Shown one piece after another: positions 15,657 to 23,235 of a stretch of 64,000 bases of DNA. The stretch comes from Bacteroidales bacterium (GTDB lineage: Bacteria > Bacteroidota > Bacteroidia > Bacteroidales > UBA932): contig JAFXVX010000015.1 of the NCBI GenBank assembly GCA_017534745.1, positions 124,001 through 188,000 on the forward strand, written 5' to 3'. Under the pieces are notes generated by a model. It did not search any database. It was given only the letters and a program-made list of their open reading frames with translations, and was not told the origin of the DNA. The position numbers and the translations under genes are program-made. Each line of letters starts with the position of its first letter. Position 1 is the first letter of the stretch.

Positions 15657-17981
15657 ATGACGGAAGACACAAAAAAGAAGATAGTAAAGTGGTTTTGGAT
15701 TCTCCTCACGGTTCCGGTCGCGATGCTGATCCTGCTGCTTGTCGCCGTGTGGGCCTTCGCGGACATCCCCACCATGGAGTCCCTGCAGAACCCCGACAGC
15801 AAGCTTGCGACCCAGGTCATCGCCGAAGGAGGGGAGATCCTTACTACATACCATATAGAAAACAGGACCTTCGTCAGCTACGACGAGCTCCCTGAGAACC
15901 TCATCCACGCCGCCGTTGCGACGGAGGACGAGCGTTTCTACCGCCATTCCGGCATCGACTTCAAGAGTCTCGGCCGCGTCCTCTTCAAGACTATCCTGAT
16001 GTCCCGATCCTCCCAGGGCGGCGGCTCGACCATCACCCAGCAGCTCGCCAAGACCCTCTACCCCCGTGCGGACGTACATTCGAAGATTCCCGGCTGGTCA
16101 AAGGTCAAGATGGTCTGGATCAAGCTCAAGGAGTGGATCACCGCCATCAAGATCGAGCGCAATTACACCAAGGAGGAGATCATCGACATGTATCTCAACG
16201 CCGTCTTCTTCGGCAGCAACTCCTACGGTATCCATTCGGCCGCGGCCCAGTTCTTCGACAAGAAGCCCATGGACCTCAAGACGGAGGAAAGCGCGGTCCT
16301 CATCGGCATGATCAACAAGCCGACCCGGTATAACCCGAACATCAACCCCGAAAAGGCACTCGAGCGGCGCAATTTCATCCTCCGCCAGATGGTCCGCAAC
16401 GGATACCTCACCCGCGTCCAGTGCGACTCCATATCGTCCATCCCCATCCAGACCTACGCCCGCAACGTCGATCGCACGACCGGCGTCGGCCCGTACTTCC
16501 GCGACATGCTCCGCCGCACCCTCTACGCCGAGAAACCCAAGCCGTCGGATTATCCGCTCCGCTACGACTACGTGACCGACTCCCTCCGCTGGGAGGAGGA
16601 TCCCATCTTCGGCTGGGTCGTCAAGAACCCTCGGGGCGACGGGACCCTCTGGGACCTCGACCAGGACGGTCTCCGCATCTACACGACAATCAATATCAAG
16701 ATGCAGAAATACGCTGAGGAAGCCGTCGTGGAGCACCTTAGCAAAGACCTCCAGAAGCAGTTCAACAAAGAGGTCAAATACCGCAAGGACTTCCCGTTCT
16801 CCAACGGCACAGACAAGAAGGCAATCAAGATCGCCATGGCCCAGGCCCGCAAGTGGAGCGACAGGACAAGGAACATGAAGGCCGCCGGCAAGTCCGATTC
16901 CGAGATCGAGAGGAGTTTTTCCAAGCCCGTCGAGATGAGGGTATTCACCTGGGATAAGCCGGGATACATCGACACGGTGATGACCCCCGACGACTCCATC
17001 CGCTACTACAAGTCCTTCCTCCGCGCCGCCTTCATGGCGATTGAGCCGGGGACCGGACGCATCAAGGCCTATGTCGGCGGTCCCAACTACCGCTACTTCA
17101 AATACGACAACGTCTCGCAGGGCCGCCGTCAGGTCGGTTCGACTGTCAAACCGTACCTTTACACTCTTGCGATGGAGTCCGGCATGACTCCCTGCGATCC
17201 CGTGGAGAACGTGCCGGTCGTCATAGTCCTTCCCAACGACAAGACATGGAGCCCCAAGGACCCCCACGCCGACGGCAAACTCGTCAACCTGCGCTGGGGC
17301 CTCGCCTGCTCCTCCAACTCCGTGGCCGCTTACCTAATGCAGCAGCTCGGCCCCGATGCGATGGTCCGCCAGATGCACAAAATGGGCATCACGAGCTATG
17401 TGGACCCTGTCGTCTCGCTCTGCGTCGGTTCGGCGGACCTTTCCGTATTTGAGATGGTCTCCGCCTACAACACCTTCCCTTCGGGCGGCGTCTATACATA
17501 CCCGATGTTCGTGACCCGCATCGAGGACAGCGAGGGCAACGTCCTCTCGCGCTTCTCCCAGCGCAAGAGGGCCGCGGTCGATACCAAGGCCAACGGCCAG
17601 ATGGTCAGCATGATGCGCGGCGTTGTGGACGGCGGCACAGGCGGTCGTCTCCGCGGTAAATACGGCCTCAAGGGCCAGATCGCGGGCAAGACCGGCACGA
17701 CCAACGACAACTCCGACGGCTGGTTCATCGGCTACACCCCGAGAATCACCGCCGGCGTCTGGGTCGGCGCCGAGGACCGCTATGTCCACTTCACCTCCAC
17801 AGCCCTCGGCCAGGGCGCCAACATGGCCCTGCCGATCTGGGGCCTCTGGATGAAGAAGGTCGTAGCGGACGGCACCCTCGGCATCTCCCCGGACGACGTC
17901 TTCGACTTCCCCGAGGGCGGCTGCTCCGGCTTCGACGCCGCTGAATACAACAAGAACTTAGAGGAATATTATTTCGACTGA
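15657..17981 (+). CDS. mrcA: Bifunctional class A penicillin-binding protein (PBP1A)
   Basis: 774 residues with both glycan polymerase and transpeptidase activities. An N-terminal membrane helix (about 12-35) is followed by the GT51 domain with EDERFYRHSGID and GGSTITQQLAKTLY. The transpeptidase domain carries GSTVKPYLY (S-x-x-K, about residue 493), SSNS (about 552) and KTGTT (about 678). The ATG at 15657 gives a normal N-terminus; a TTG at 15636 would add seven residues. It lies two bases from ddl, and with prmC forms a three-gene operon linking wall polymerisation to D-Ala-D-Ala supply. Confidence 0.94.
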   Translation: MTEDTKKKIVKWFWILLTVPVAMLILLLVAVWAFADIPTMESLQNPDSKLATQVIAEGGEILTTYHIENRTFVSYDELPENLIHAAVATEDERFYRHSGIDFKSLGRVLFKTILMSRSSQGGGSTITQQLAKTLYPRADVHSKIPGWSKVKMVWIKLKEWITAIKIERNYTKEEIIDMYLNAVFFGSNSYGIHSAAAQFFDKKPMDLKTEESAVLIGMINKPTRYNPNINPEKALERRNFILRQMVRNGYLTRVQCDSISSIPIQTYARNVDRTTGVGPYFRDMLRRTLYAEKPKPSDYPLRYDYVTDSLRWEEDPIFGWVVKNPRGDGTLWDLDQDGLRIYTTINIKMQKYAEEAVVEHLSKDLQKQFNKEVKYRKDFPFSNGTDKKAIKIAMAQARKWSDRTRNMKAAGKSDSEIERSFSKPVEMRVFTWDKPGYIDTVMTPDDSIRYYKSFLRAAFMAIEPGTGRIKAYVGGPNYRYFKYDNVSQGRRQVGSTVKPYLYTLAMESGMTPCDPVENVPVVIVLPNDKTWSPKDPHADGKLVNLRWGLACSSNSVAAYLMQQLGPDAMVRQMHKMGITSYVDPVVSLCVGSADLSVFEMVSAYNTFPSGGVYTYPMFVTRIEDSEGNVLSRFSQRKRAAVDTKANGQMVSMMRGVVDGGTGGRLRGKYGLKGQIAGKTGTTNDNSDGWFIGYTPRITAGVWVGAEDRYVHFTSTALGQGANMALPIWGLWMKKVVADGTLGISPDDVFDFPEGGCSGFDAAEYNKNLEEYYFD

Positions 17982-17982
17982 T

Positions 17983-18993
17983 ATGGTAAAGAAAATTGCG
18001 GTTATCTACGGCAGCGACACTTCCGAATGGGAGGTGTCCTGCAGGAGCGGAGAGTTTGTGTCCTCGCGAATAGATGAGTATAAATACGATGTCTATGAGG
18101 TTTTTGCGCGCTTCGGACGCTGGCAGCTCGTGGCGATGCGCCCGAGCAATTCGATGCGGGTTCCGTTCCCCGAGGGCTCCAGGCCGGAGGTGGACAAGAC
18201 CGATTTCTCCGTGACCGTTTTCGGTGAGAAGGTCAAATTTGACTACGCCTACATCATGCAGCACGGCGCCCCCGGCGAGACCGGCCTCCTGCAGGGCTAT
18301 CTCGAGATGATAGGCATCCCCTTCTCGACCGGCAGCGCCTTCGTCACAGCGGTTGCTTTCGACAAATATTCCTGCAAGAGCTACCTCCGCGGCAACGGCG
18401 TGGTCAAGCTCGCCGCCGACGTCTTCATCCGCAAGGGAGACGACATCGACGCTTTCTCGGACCGTGTTGAGAAGGAGCTCGGCTTCCCGGTGTTCGTCAA
18501 GCCGACCGGCGCCGGGTCAAGTTTCGGTATCACCAAGGTTGACCGTAAGGAAGACATCCCCGCCGCGGTCCGCTACGCATTCACTGAGGGTGAGACGGTT
18601 ATCGCCGAGAAGGGCCTCGTCGGCCGCGAGCTGACCTGCGCCGTCTATAAGGACGCCGAAGGTCCCAAGGCGCTTCCGTGCATCGAGGTCAAGACCTTCA
18701 ACGAGTGGTTCGATTACGAGGCCAAATACAACGGCCGCAGCGAGGAGGTCTGTCCGGCCGAGATCCCGGACTCCCTGCGCGACGAACTCCAGAAGACCTC
18801 TATTGCCATTTACACGACTCTCGGCTGCGCCGGAGTAGTCCGTTTCGACTACATCGGCGCCGAGGACGGTCTCTATTTCCTTGAGGCCAACCTCATCCCC
18901 GGTATGACCAACGCCTCCCTCGTGCCGAAGATGGTCCGCGCAGCCGGCATGGATTTCACGGCCTTCCTTTCAACGGTGATTGAGAACAGCTGA
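17983..18993 (+). CDS. ddl: D-alanine--D-alanine ligase
   Basis: Makes the D-Ala-D-Ala dipeptide for peptidoglycan precursors. 336 residues, ATP-grasp fold. Visible blocks are KIAVIYGSDTSEWEVS at the N-terminus, the FVKPTGAGSSFGITKV nucleotide-binding stretch (about residues 168-183), AEKGLVGRELTCAVYK, and the metal-binding FLEANLIPGMT near residue 302. It starts one base after the PBP1A stop and ends TGATG into prmC. Confidence 0.95.
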   Translation: MVKKIAVIYGSDTSEWEVSCRSGEFVSSRIDEYKYDVYEVFARFGRWQLVAMRPSNSMRVPFPEGSRPEVDKTDFSVTVFGEKVKFDYAYIMQHGAPGETGLLQGYLEMIGIPFSTGSAFVTAVAFDKYSCKSYLRGNGVVKLAADVFIRKGDDIDAFSDRVEKELGFPVFVKPTGAGSSFGITKVDRKEDIPAAVRYAFTEGETVIAEKGLVGRELTCAVYKDAEGPKALPCIEVKTFNEWFDYEAKYNGRSEEVCPAEIPDSLRDELQKTSIAIYTTLGCAGVVRFDYIGAEDGLYFLEANLIPGMTNASLVPKMVRAAGMDFTAFLSTVIENS

Positions 18994-19895
18994 TGCTCCT
19001 GACCGAGTTCCTCTCGTCCGGGATAGCATCCCTGGAGTCCTTGTATCCGACAGCGGAAGCAAGGTCGATTATGCTGATGCTCTGCTCCCATGTTCTCGGC
19101 ACCAAAAGCTACACCCACATACTCGAGCCATCATTCACGATTGATTCCCGGAGACTCCCTATCCTTCAGGAGTCGCTTGACCGCCTTGTCAAGGGAGAGC
19201 CCATCCAGTATGTGATAGGACTCACCGAGTTCTGCGGTTTTACCTTCAAGGTCAATCACGACGTCCTTATCCCTCGTCCCGAGACGGAGCTCCTCTGCCG
19301 CGAAGCCATAAAGATGGTTTCGCGTAAAAAGAGGATGAGGGGCGCCTACGGCAAGGGTGCCGGCCCGGTGCGGGTCCTTGACCTCTGCACCGGCAGCGGC
19401 AACATCGCCTGGACCCTGGCCCTCTCCGTGCCGGGCGCAGTCGTCGTCGGGGTGGATATTTCCCCGGAGGCCCTTGCGGTGGCTTCCGGGCAGGATTTTG
19501 CCCGGGAATTGAAGGACACGGGCGCCATTGCTCCGACCTTTGTTCAGGCCGATATCCTCCTTGATCCGCCTGCCGGCCTGGGTAAATTCGATGTGATCCT
19601 TTCTAACCCTCCGTACATAATGGAGTCGGAAAAGAAGTCGCTGAGAAGGAATGTTCTTGAGTACGAGCCTGCCCGCGCCCTTTTCGTCACCGACGAGGAT
19701 CCGCTTGTCTATTACAGGGCCGTAGCCGCCTGGTCTCTGGACCTCATGGCGCCGGATGCCAGGTGCCTGACGGAGATCAACGAATGTCTCGGGCCCGAGA
19801 CGCGGAAGGTTTTCACCTCAGCTGGATTTACCGATACGGAGATAATCCGCGACTTCTACGACAGAAACCGCTTCATCTACTACGCCCTTAAGTAG
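18993..19895 (+). CDS. prmC: Release-factor glutamine methyltransferase
   Basis: Methylates the Gln of the GGQ motif in peptide release factors, using SAM. 300 residues: an N-terminal helical domain, the SAM motif LDLCTGSGNIA (129-139), VVGVDISPEAL and the substrate-binding NPPYI at 205-209. The start overlaps the ddl stop (TGATG). An intrinsic terminator lies 46 bases after the stop. Confidence 0.93.
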   Translation: MLLTEFLSSGIASLESLYPTAEARSIMLMLCSHVLGTKSYTHILEPSFTIDSRRLPILQESLDRLVKGEPIQYVIGLTEFCGFTFKVNHDVLIPRPETELLCREAIKMVSRKKRMRGAYGKGAGPVRVLDLCTGSGNIAWTLALSVPGAVVVGVDISPEALAVASGQDFARELKDTGAIAPTFVQADILLDPPAGLGKFDVILSNPPYIMESEKKSLRRNVLEYEPARALFVTDEDPLVYYRAVAAWSLDLMAPDARCLTEINECLGPETRKVFTSAGFTDTEIIRDFYDRNRFIYYALK

Positions 19896-19940
19896 GGTTT
19901 TTGCGGTGAACTTTTTTGTTGTTTTTCTTTAAAAGCTTTG

Positions 19941-19970
19941 AAAGAAGCCCCTATGGGGCCTTTTTTCTTT
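19941..19970 (+). terminator. Intrinsic terminator of PBP1A-ddl-prmC operon
   Basis: A GCCCC-TAT-GGGGC stem (19947-19959) is followed by a T-rich run (19961-19970). Confidence 0.75.
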
Positions 19971-19985
19971 TTTATCCGTTTACTT

Positions 19986-20017
19986 TTTGTGTACACGGAT
20001 GGCTTTGGCTCTCTTTG
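19986..20017 (+). promoter_or_regulatory. Promoter of lipoprotein gene
   Basis: TTTG (19986-19989), a 20-base spacer and TCTCTTTG (20010-20017, one mismatch to TAnnTTTG) lie 18 bases before the ATG. Confidence 0.5.
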
Positions 20018-20034
20018 CAGAAAAAAGAAACGCC

Positions 20035-21234
20035 ATGAAAAAGTCATTCATCATCGCCCTTGCGGCCGCTGTCGCCGCCGGCCTTTCCTCCTGTGAAAAA
20101 GTTGATACCGGAGACCCTTCTGTCCCTCCTTCCGAAAGGGGAACTATTGTCCTTGAGGAAGTTGCGGAAATATTCGCGAGCATCCCCATCGGCCCTGAGC
20201 AGATGGCCGAGGTCCGCGACGCCGTCGCCTCTTCCACCGAATACGGTTACGACGAGGAATACACCATGCGCTCCCTGTTTGAAAGCCCCGGGACCGGAGT
20301 CGGAGAGACAAAAGCCTCTCCAAAGGAATACGAGACGCCCCTCCGCGACCTCTTCCGCGCCGCGGTCGAGGAGCGTTTTGCGACCCGCTCCGGCGGTTTT
20401 GCAACCCGCGCCGGCGCCCCGGCCGATGCGGACGAGTACATCGCAGCCCTCACCTCTTCGGATGTGCAGATCTACTGGCCCTATTCGGAGTTATGGTCAG
20501 GTTCCGGCTCGCCGGTGATAACGTACGACCCCCGCGACAACTCCGAGACCAACGTCGGCTATTCAATCTCGGAGGATGGATCCGTCCGCGAGATTGTCGT
20601 CGATGAGAAGACTGCAACGGAGCGTCCCGTCTGGGTTATCAACTACAACGACGACTCGGCCTTCACGTCCCTGGAACTCCTTCGGCGCCAGGACCCCGAC
20701 TGGGGCCACGGCGGCGGCGAAATCATCGTCCATTCCCCTGGCACTAAAGCATCTTCCGACGACACCAGGACCCTCATCCTCCGTTCCTTCAAGATGAACA
20801 GGCATTACGACACATGGTTTGCCGGGGCAAGTGAATTTTTCGTCAAATGCGGGTCCGTGAACGGCTTCAAGGCCACTACTGAAGCCGACATGCTGCTCTA
20901 CAGCCCGACCGTTACGGACTTCATGATTGTGGTGAAGCGAAACCAGAAGGGGAAAGAGATTCCGTTCAACGCCGTCCTTATTTCCGAGTGGACCAACCAA
21001 CTTTCATCCTGCGCCTTCCTCATCACTGAGGACGACGGCGGCACCCAGGATAAATGGAAATGCTCCGCCGTCGTCAAATACAACTCCAAGTCCTATGGCT
21101 TTGAAATAGAAATCCCCATCAATTCCCGCGACGACATCGTCTGGCGCGGCCAGCTCACCCGCTCCTACGTGGAAAAATACTCCGGCGAGACCGGCCACTT
21201 CGGCGACGTCGAACTTGTCCTCGAGCTCATATAA
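20035..21234 (+). CDS. Lipoprotein of unknown function
   Basis: 399 residues. A lipoprotein signal (KKSFIIALAAAVAAGLSSC, lipobox LSSC with Cys at residue 20) places it on the outer membrane or cell surface. The ATG at 20035 was chosen because it begins the signal and lies just after the promoter. The N-terminal third is acidic and contains two similar short segments, RFATRSGG and GFATRAGA, near residue 120. The C-terminal half alternates hydrophobic and polar residues as in beta-sandwich proteins. No catalytic motif or named family is recognised. It is flanked by a terminator upstream and a separate promoter downstream, so it is a single-gene unit. Confidence 0.75.
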   Translation: MKKSFIIALAAAVAAGLSSCEKVDTGDPSVPPSERGTIVLEEVAEIFASIPIGPEQMAEVRDAVASSTEYGYDEEYTMRSLFESPGTGVGETKASPKEYETPLRDLFRAAVEERFATRSGGFATRAGAPADADEYIAALTSSDVQIYWPYSELWSGSGSPVITYDPRDNSETNVGYSISEDGSVREIVVDEKTATERPVWVINYNDDSAFTSLELLRRQDPDWGHGGGEIIVHSPGTKASSDDTRTLILRSFKMNRHYDTWFAGASEFFVKCGSVNGFKATTEADMLLYSPTVTDFMIVVKRNQKGKEIPFNAVLISEWTNQLSSCAFLITEDDGGTQDKWKCSAVVKYNSKSYGFEIEIPINSRDDIVWRGQLTRSYVEKYSGETGHFGDVELVLELI

Positions 21235-21235
21235 A

Positions 21236-21267
21236 CTTGCATAATAATAGAAAAATAGTTACTTTTG
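21236..21267 (+). promoter_or_regulatory. Promoter of HicB-like gene
   Basis: CTTG (21236-21239), 20 bases and TACTTTTG (21260-21267). The predicted start site (about 21272) lies downstream of the ATG at 21269, so translation should begin at the next ATG, 21287. Confidence 0.65.
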
Positions 21268-21286
21268 CATGGGTAAGAAAGAAAAA

Positions 21287-21691
21287 ATGAGGACATTACA
21301 TGCCATTATTGAAAAGGCGGAAGGCAACTACGGGGCTTATCTCGAAGAAGTTGATGGAGTCGGTGGAATAGGCGACACGATCGAGGATGTAAAGAAAAGT
21401 CTGGAAGAAGGTTTGGTTGTATTGAAAGAAGCTTGTATTGATTTTGGCGATCCTGTTCCGGAGCCGTTGCAGGAGGAGTACCGTATAGTTTTCCGTCTGG
21501 ACGCCAAGTCTTTTCTTCAGATGTACTGCAAGATATTTACAAAGTCTGCGCTGGAGCGCATGACAGGCATAAACCAGAAGCAGCTTTGGCACTATGCCAA
21601 AGGCCTTTCTAAACCCCGTCCCGCCCAGTTGCAGAAAATAGAACGAGCCCTTCACCAACTTGGCGAGGAACTTCTTTCCATCGAACTGTAG
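21287..21691 (+). CDS. Solitary HicB-like antitoxin / DNA-binding protein
   Basis: 134 residues. The N-terminal 60 resemble the partial RNase H fold of HicB antitoxins (HAIIEKAEGNYGAYLEEVDG, then GDTIEDVKKSLEEGL). The C-terminus carries a helix-turn-helix (ERMTGINQKQLWHYAKGLSK, about residues 92-111), as in DNA-binding HicB proteins. A hicA toxin, about 60 residues, is normally directly upstream; none is visible within about 100 bases on either side. The start was chosen from the promoter position. It lies beside the vapBC pair. It may be an orphan antitoxin or a stand-alone regulator. Confidence 0.75.
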   Translation: MRTLHAIIEKAEGNYGAYLEEVDGVGGIGDTIEDVKKSLEEGLVVLKEACIDFGDPVPEPLQEEYRIVFRLDAKSFLQMYCKIFTKSALERMTGINQKQLWHYAKGLSKPRPAQLQKIERALHQLGEELLSIEL

Positions 21692-21730
21692 ACGGCCTCT
21701 TATCTGCTATGTCAACCATTAGCTTACAAG

Positions 21731-21775
21731 ATGTTATTACAGATTTTGATTTTTGTAATAACATTTCTACCTTTG
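21731..21775 (+). promoter_or_regulatory. vapBC promoter with overlapping 10-bp inverted repeat operator
   Basis: TTTG (21745-21748), exactly 19 bases and TACCTTTG (21768-21775) form a perfect promoter. A perfect 10-bp inverted repeat, ATGTTATTAC (21731-21740) and GTAATAACAT (21755-21764), brackets the -33 box. Such repeats are the usual sites where a VapB-VapC complex represses its own operon. Confidence 0.75.
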
Positions 21776-21795
21776 CTGTCGAAATCGACAAAGGT

Positions 21796-22095
21796 ATGGA
21801 AACAACGGTCATCCGCATCGGCAACAGCCGTGGCATTATCATCCCCTCCGCTATACTCAAAAAGTTAGGCGTTAAGGAAGGCACGAAGGTAAAATTTGAG
21901 GAAGACGAAAAAGGAGGCCTTTCTTTAAATTTTCTTCCCGGAAAACCCCCTCGTACCGGCGTCTTTATCGAGCCGTTCAAAGAATTGGAAAAATATTATG
22001 ATATGGATGATCCCTGGGGAGATGATCCCGCAGAATATGTCAGAAAACTTCGTGATGACAGCGGAGTCGAAAGATGTCAACTCCCGGACTGGTAG
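21796..22095 (+). CDS. vapB: AbrB/MazE-type antitoxin VapB
   Basis: 99 residues. The N-terminal swapped-hairpin DNA-binding domain reads METTVIRIGNSRGIIIPSAI (residues 1-20), then KKLGVKEGTKVKFEED. The acidic, Trp- and Asp-rich C-terminus (YYDMDDPWGDDPAEY) should wrap the toxin. The ATG at 21796 follows the predicted transcription start; the frame extends to 21709 but would include the promoter itself. The stop lies five bases before the PIN toxin start at 22101. Confidence 0.88.
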   Translation: METTVIRIGNSRGIIIPSAILKKLGVKEGTKVKFEEDEKGGLSLNFLPGKPPRTGVFIEPFKELEKYYDMDDPWGDDPAEYVRKLRDDSGVERCQLPDW

Positions 22096-22100
22096 ATACT

Positions 22101-22496
22101 ATGTACTTACTCGACAGCGACACGCTGATTTTTCTAAGTAAAGGTCAGCTTGATATTCAACTTAGGATTAAGCAGGCCGGCCTGTCCAATTGTTTTATTT
22201 CGGAGGTTAGCCTGGCGGAATTATACGTTGGCGTCTATAAATGCGTGAATAAAAAACTGGAGCCTGCCTTGAAGTTCCTGGAAGATAAATTGGAGATAGT
22301 GCCAGTCTCTCCGGCCATCAGGACATATACAAAACTTCGCGCCCTCCTCGAGTCTCAGGGGAACCGGCTGCCGGACTTCGACCTTCTCATCGCCGCTACC
22401 GCTATAGCCGGCGGGTACACTCTCGTGACCCACAATACCCGCCACTTCTCCCGCATCCCCGGCCTCCGTCTCGAGGACTGGCTCCCGGAGTTCTGA
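22101..22496 (+). CDS. vapC: PIN-domain ribonuclease toxin VapC
   Basis: 131 residues. PIN acidic residues are seen as D5 of MYLLDSDTLIF, the Glu of SEVSLAELYVG and the Asp residues of RLPDFDLLIAATA. VapC toxins cut RNA, often tRNA, when released from VapB. The N-terminus MYLLDSD matches the start of the fold. An upstream in-frame ATG at 22074, inside vapB and preceded by GGAG seven bases away, would add nine residues and couple translation; either start is possible. Family length is about 130. Confidence 0.88.
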   Translation: MYLLDSDTLIFLSKGQLDIQLRIKQAGLSNCFISEVSLAELYVGVYKCVNKKLEPALKFLEDKLEIVPVSPAIRTYTKLRALLESQGNRLPDFDLLIAATAIAGGYTLVTHNTRHFSRIPGLRLEDWLPEF

Positions 22497-22514
22497 CATT
22501 TTTAATAGAATATT

Positions 22515-22545
22515 TTTGCGACATAAACGTAAATTATTAACTTTG
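22515..22545 (+). promoter_or_regulatory. Perfect promoter of a short RNA
   Basis: TTTG (22515-22518), exactly 19 bases and TAACTTTG (22538-22545), among the best consensus matches in the window. The predicted start is about 22550-22552, with no long reading frame before the terminator at 22595. Confidence 0.7.
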
Positions 22546-22550
22546 CGAGC

Positions 22551-22631
22551 AGATAGCTTATCTGGTCTGATATTCAGCCAGAATTGATGGTCGCAAAGAG
22601 CATTTTCCCCTCGGGGTCAATGCTCTTTTTA
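22551..22631 (+). ncRNA. Candidate short structured RNA or terminated leader
   Basis: About 80 bases between a perfect promoter and a strong intrinsic terminator. Two small hairpins can form first: CAGATA-GCT-TATCTG (22551-22565) and TGG-T-CTGA-TAT-TCAG-CCA (22563-22580). There is no coding frame of useful length. It may be a stand-alone small RNA, or a leader whose readthrough feeds the small gene at 22692. No known RNA family was recognised. Confidence 0.5.
22595..22631 (+). terminator. Intrinsic terminator of the short RNA
   Basis: AAAGAGCATT (22595-22604) pairs with AATGCTCTTT (22619-22628); the inner CCCC-TC-GGGG extends the stem, and a T run ends it. Confidence 0.8.
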
Positions 22632-22671
22632 CATCTAAAACGGGTGGGCTAGATCTTGAAATCCTCCCTTT

Positions 22672-22713
22672 CCTTTCCAATTAAGCTATCTATGACCATC
22701 AATATTGGAAAGG
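22672..22713 (+). promoter_or_regulatory. 10-bp hairpin with a start codon in its loop
   Basis: CCTTTCCAAT (22672-22681) and ATTGGAAAGG (22704-22713) are perfect inverted repeats. The ATG of the small gene at 22692 lies in the 22-base loop, so the fold could hinder or present the start codon. Confidence 0.5.
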
Positions 22714-22856
22714 TGACGATCCAAATCTACGCACAAGGTGCGGAAGATCGTCCCGTCCACGTACGTGCCTATTACAGGGTGCGAAACGGACGCCGGGAGT
22801 TCGTAAGAGCTTATTGGAGACGGCAGATCAACTGCCGTTTTGACCAGAGGTTCTAA
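22692..22856 (+). CDS. Small basic protein, unknown
   Basis: 54 residues, Arg- and Tyr-rich: VHVRAYYRVRNGRREFVRAYWRR (residues about 19-41) contains two copies of a VRAYxR pattern that recalls the GYYRSDGTYVRPHYR-like motif of Bacteroidales surface proteins. There is no signal peptide or membrane helix. The start is placed at the only ATG in frame; it sits in a hairpin loop. The last codons contain another inverted repeat, ACGGCAG/CTGCCGT (22821-22839), followed by four T, which could be a terminator. It may therefore be part of an RNA rather than a gene. Confidence 0.4.
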   Translation: MTINIGKVTIQIYAQGAEDRPVHVRAYYRVRNGRREFVRAYWRRQINCRFDQRF

Positions 22857-22885
22857 CAGAACCATTCTTCCACGCCATCCGTTCG

Positions 22886-22911
22886 GGAGCCGCTCTGAAA
22901 AGTGCGGCTCC
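22886..22911. other. Strong 8-bp hairpin
   Basis: GGAGCCGC (22886-22893) and GCGGCTCC (22904-22911) are perfect inverted repeats around a 10-base loop. There is no T run on either side, so it is at best a Rho-independent-like barrier or an RNA structure. Confidence 0.5.
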
Positions 22912-22934
22912 TGTCACGTTAAAGAAAAAAATTA

Positions 22935-23180
22935 TATATTTGCATTTACCACCCGGACGACAAAATCCCGGGGGCAAAAGGCAATTTTGCGCTTTATCCT
23001 CGATTACGAAATCTGGAAAATTTCATGGAGGGGTAAACTTCGCAGAACTTGCCTTGCTGTAGTATGTTTTCGGCCAGGCCGACAGCATATTAGGCAAGGA
23101 AGCACACTGTGTTTGCATTCTCCCAAGGTTTTCCAGAGCCTGTAATCAGATGCAGACAAAAGAGTTCCCTTGCCTTTTTT
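22935..23180 (+). promoter_or_regulatory. Candidate long structured leader with alternative pairing
   Basis: TATATTTG (22935-22942) is a -7 box. The predicted 290-base leader before the lipoprotein gene contains an extended hairpin: CTTGCCT (23048-23054) with AGGCAAG (23092-23098), inner TGCTGT with ACAGCA, and CGGC-CAG-GCCG at the tip. The 3' arm GGCAAGGAA can alternatively pair with TTCCCTTGCC (23165-23174), which is followed by six T (23175-23180). This mutually exclusive pairing is the layout of an attenuator. The rest of 22497-23235 shows no other gene. Confidence 0.4.
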
Positions 23181-23235
23181 ACATATATGTTGTGCCGCAT
23201 CCGGGGGGCTGGCGACAAGTCAAATACCAGTTCTT

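Noticed and set aside
16098..17267. 389-residue minus-strand frame
   Set aside because: Antisense to the PBP1A gene, with low-complexity Val/Asp/Gly-rich composition and no motif.
22886..22911. Hairpin as intrinsic terminator
   Set aside because: No T run follows the stem on either strand.
22840..23145. 101-residue frame from a TTG
   Set aside because: It crosses several strong hairpins and a -7 box, and shows no protein-like pattern; read as part of the leader instead.
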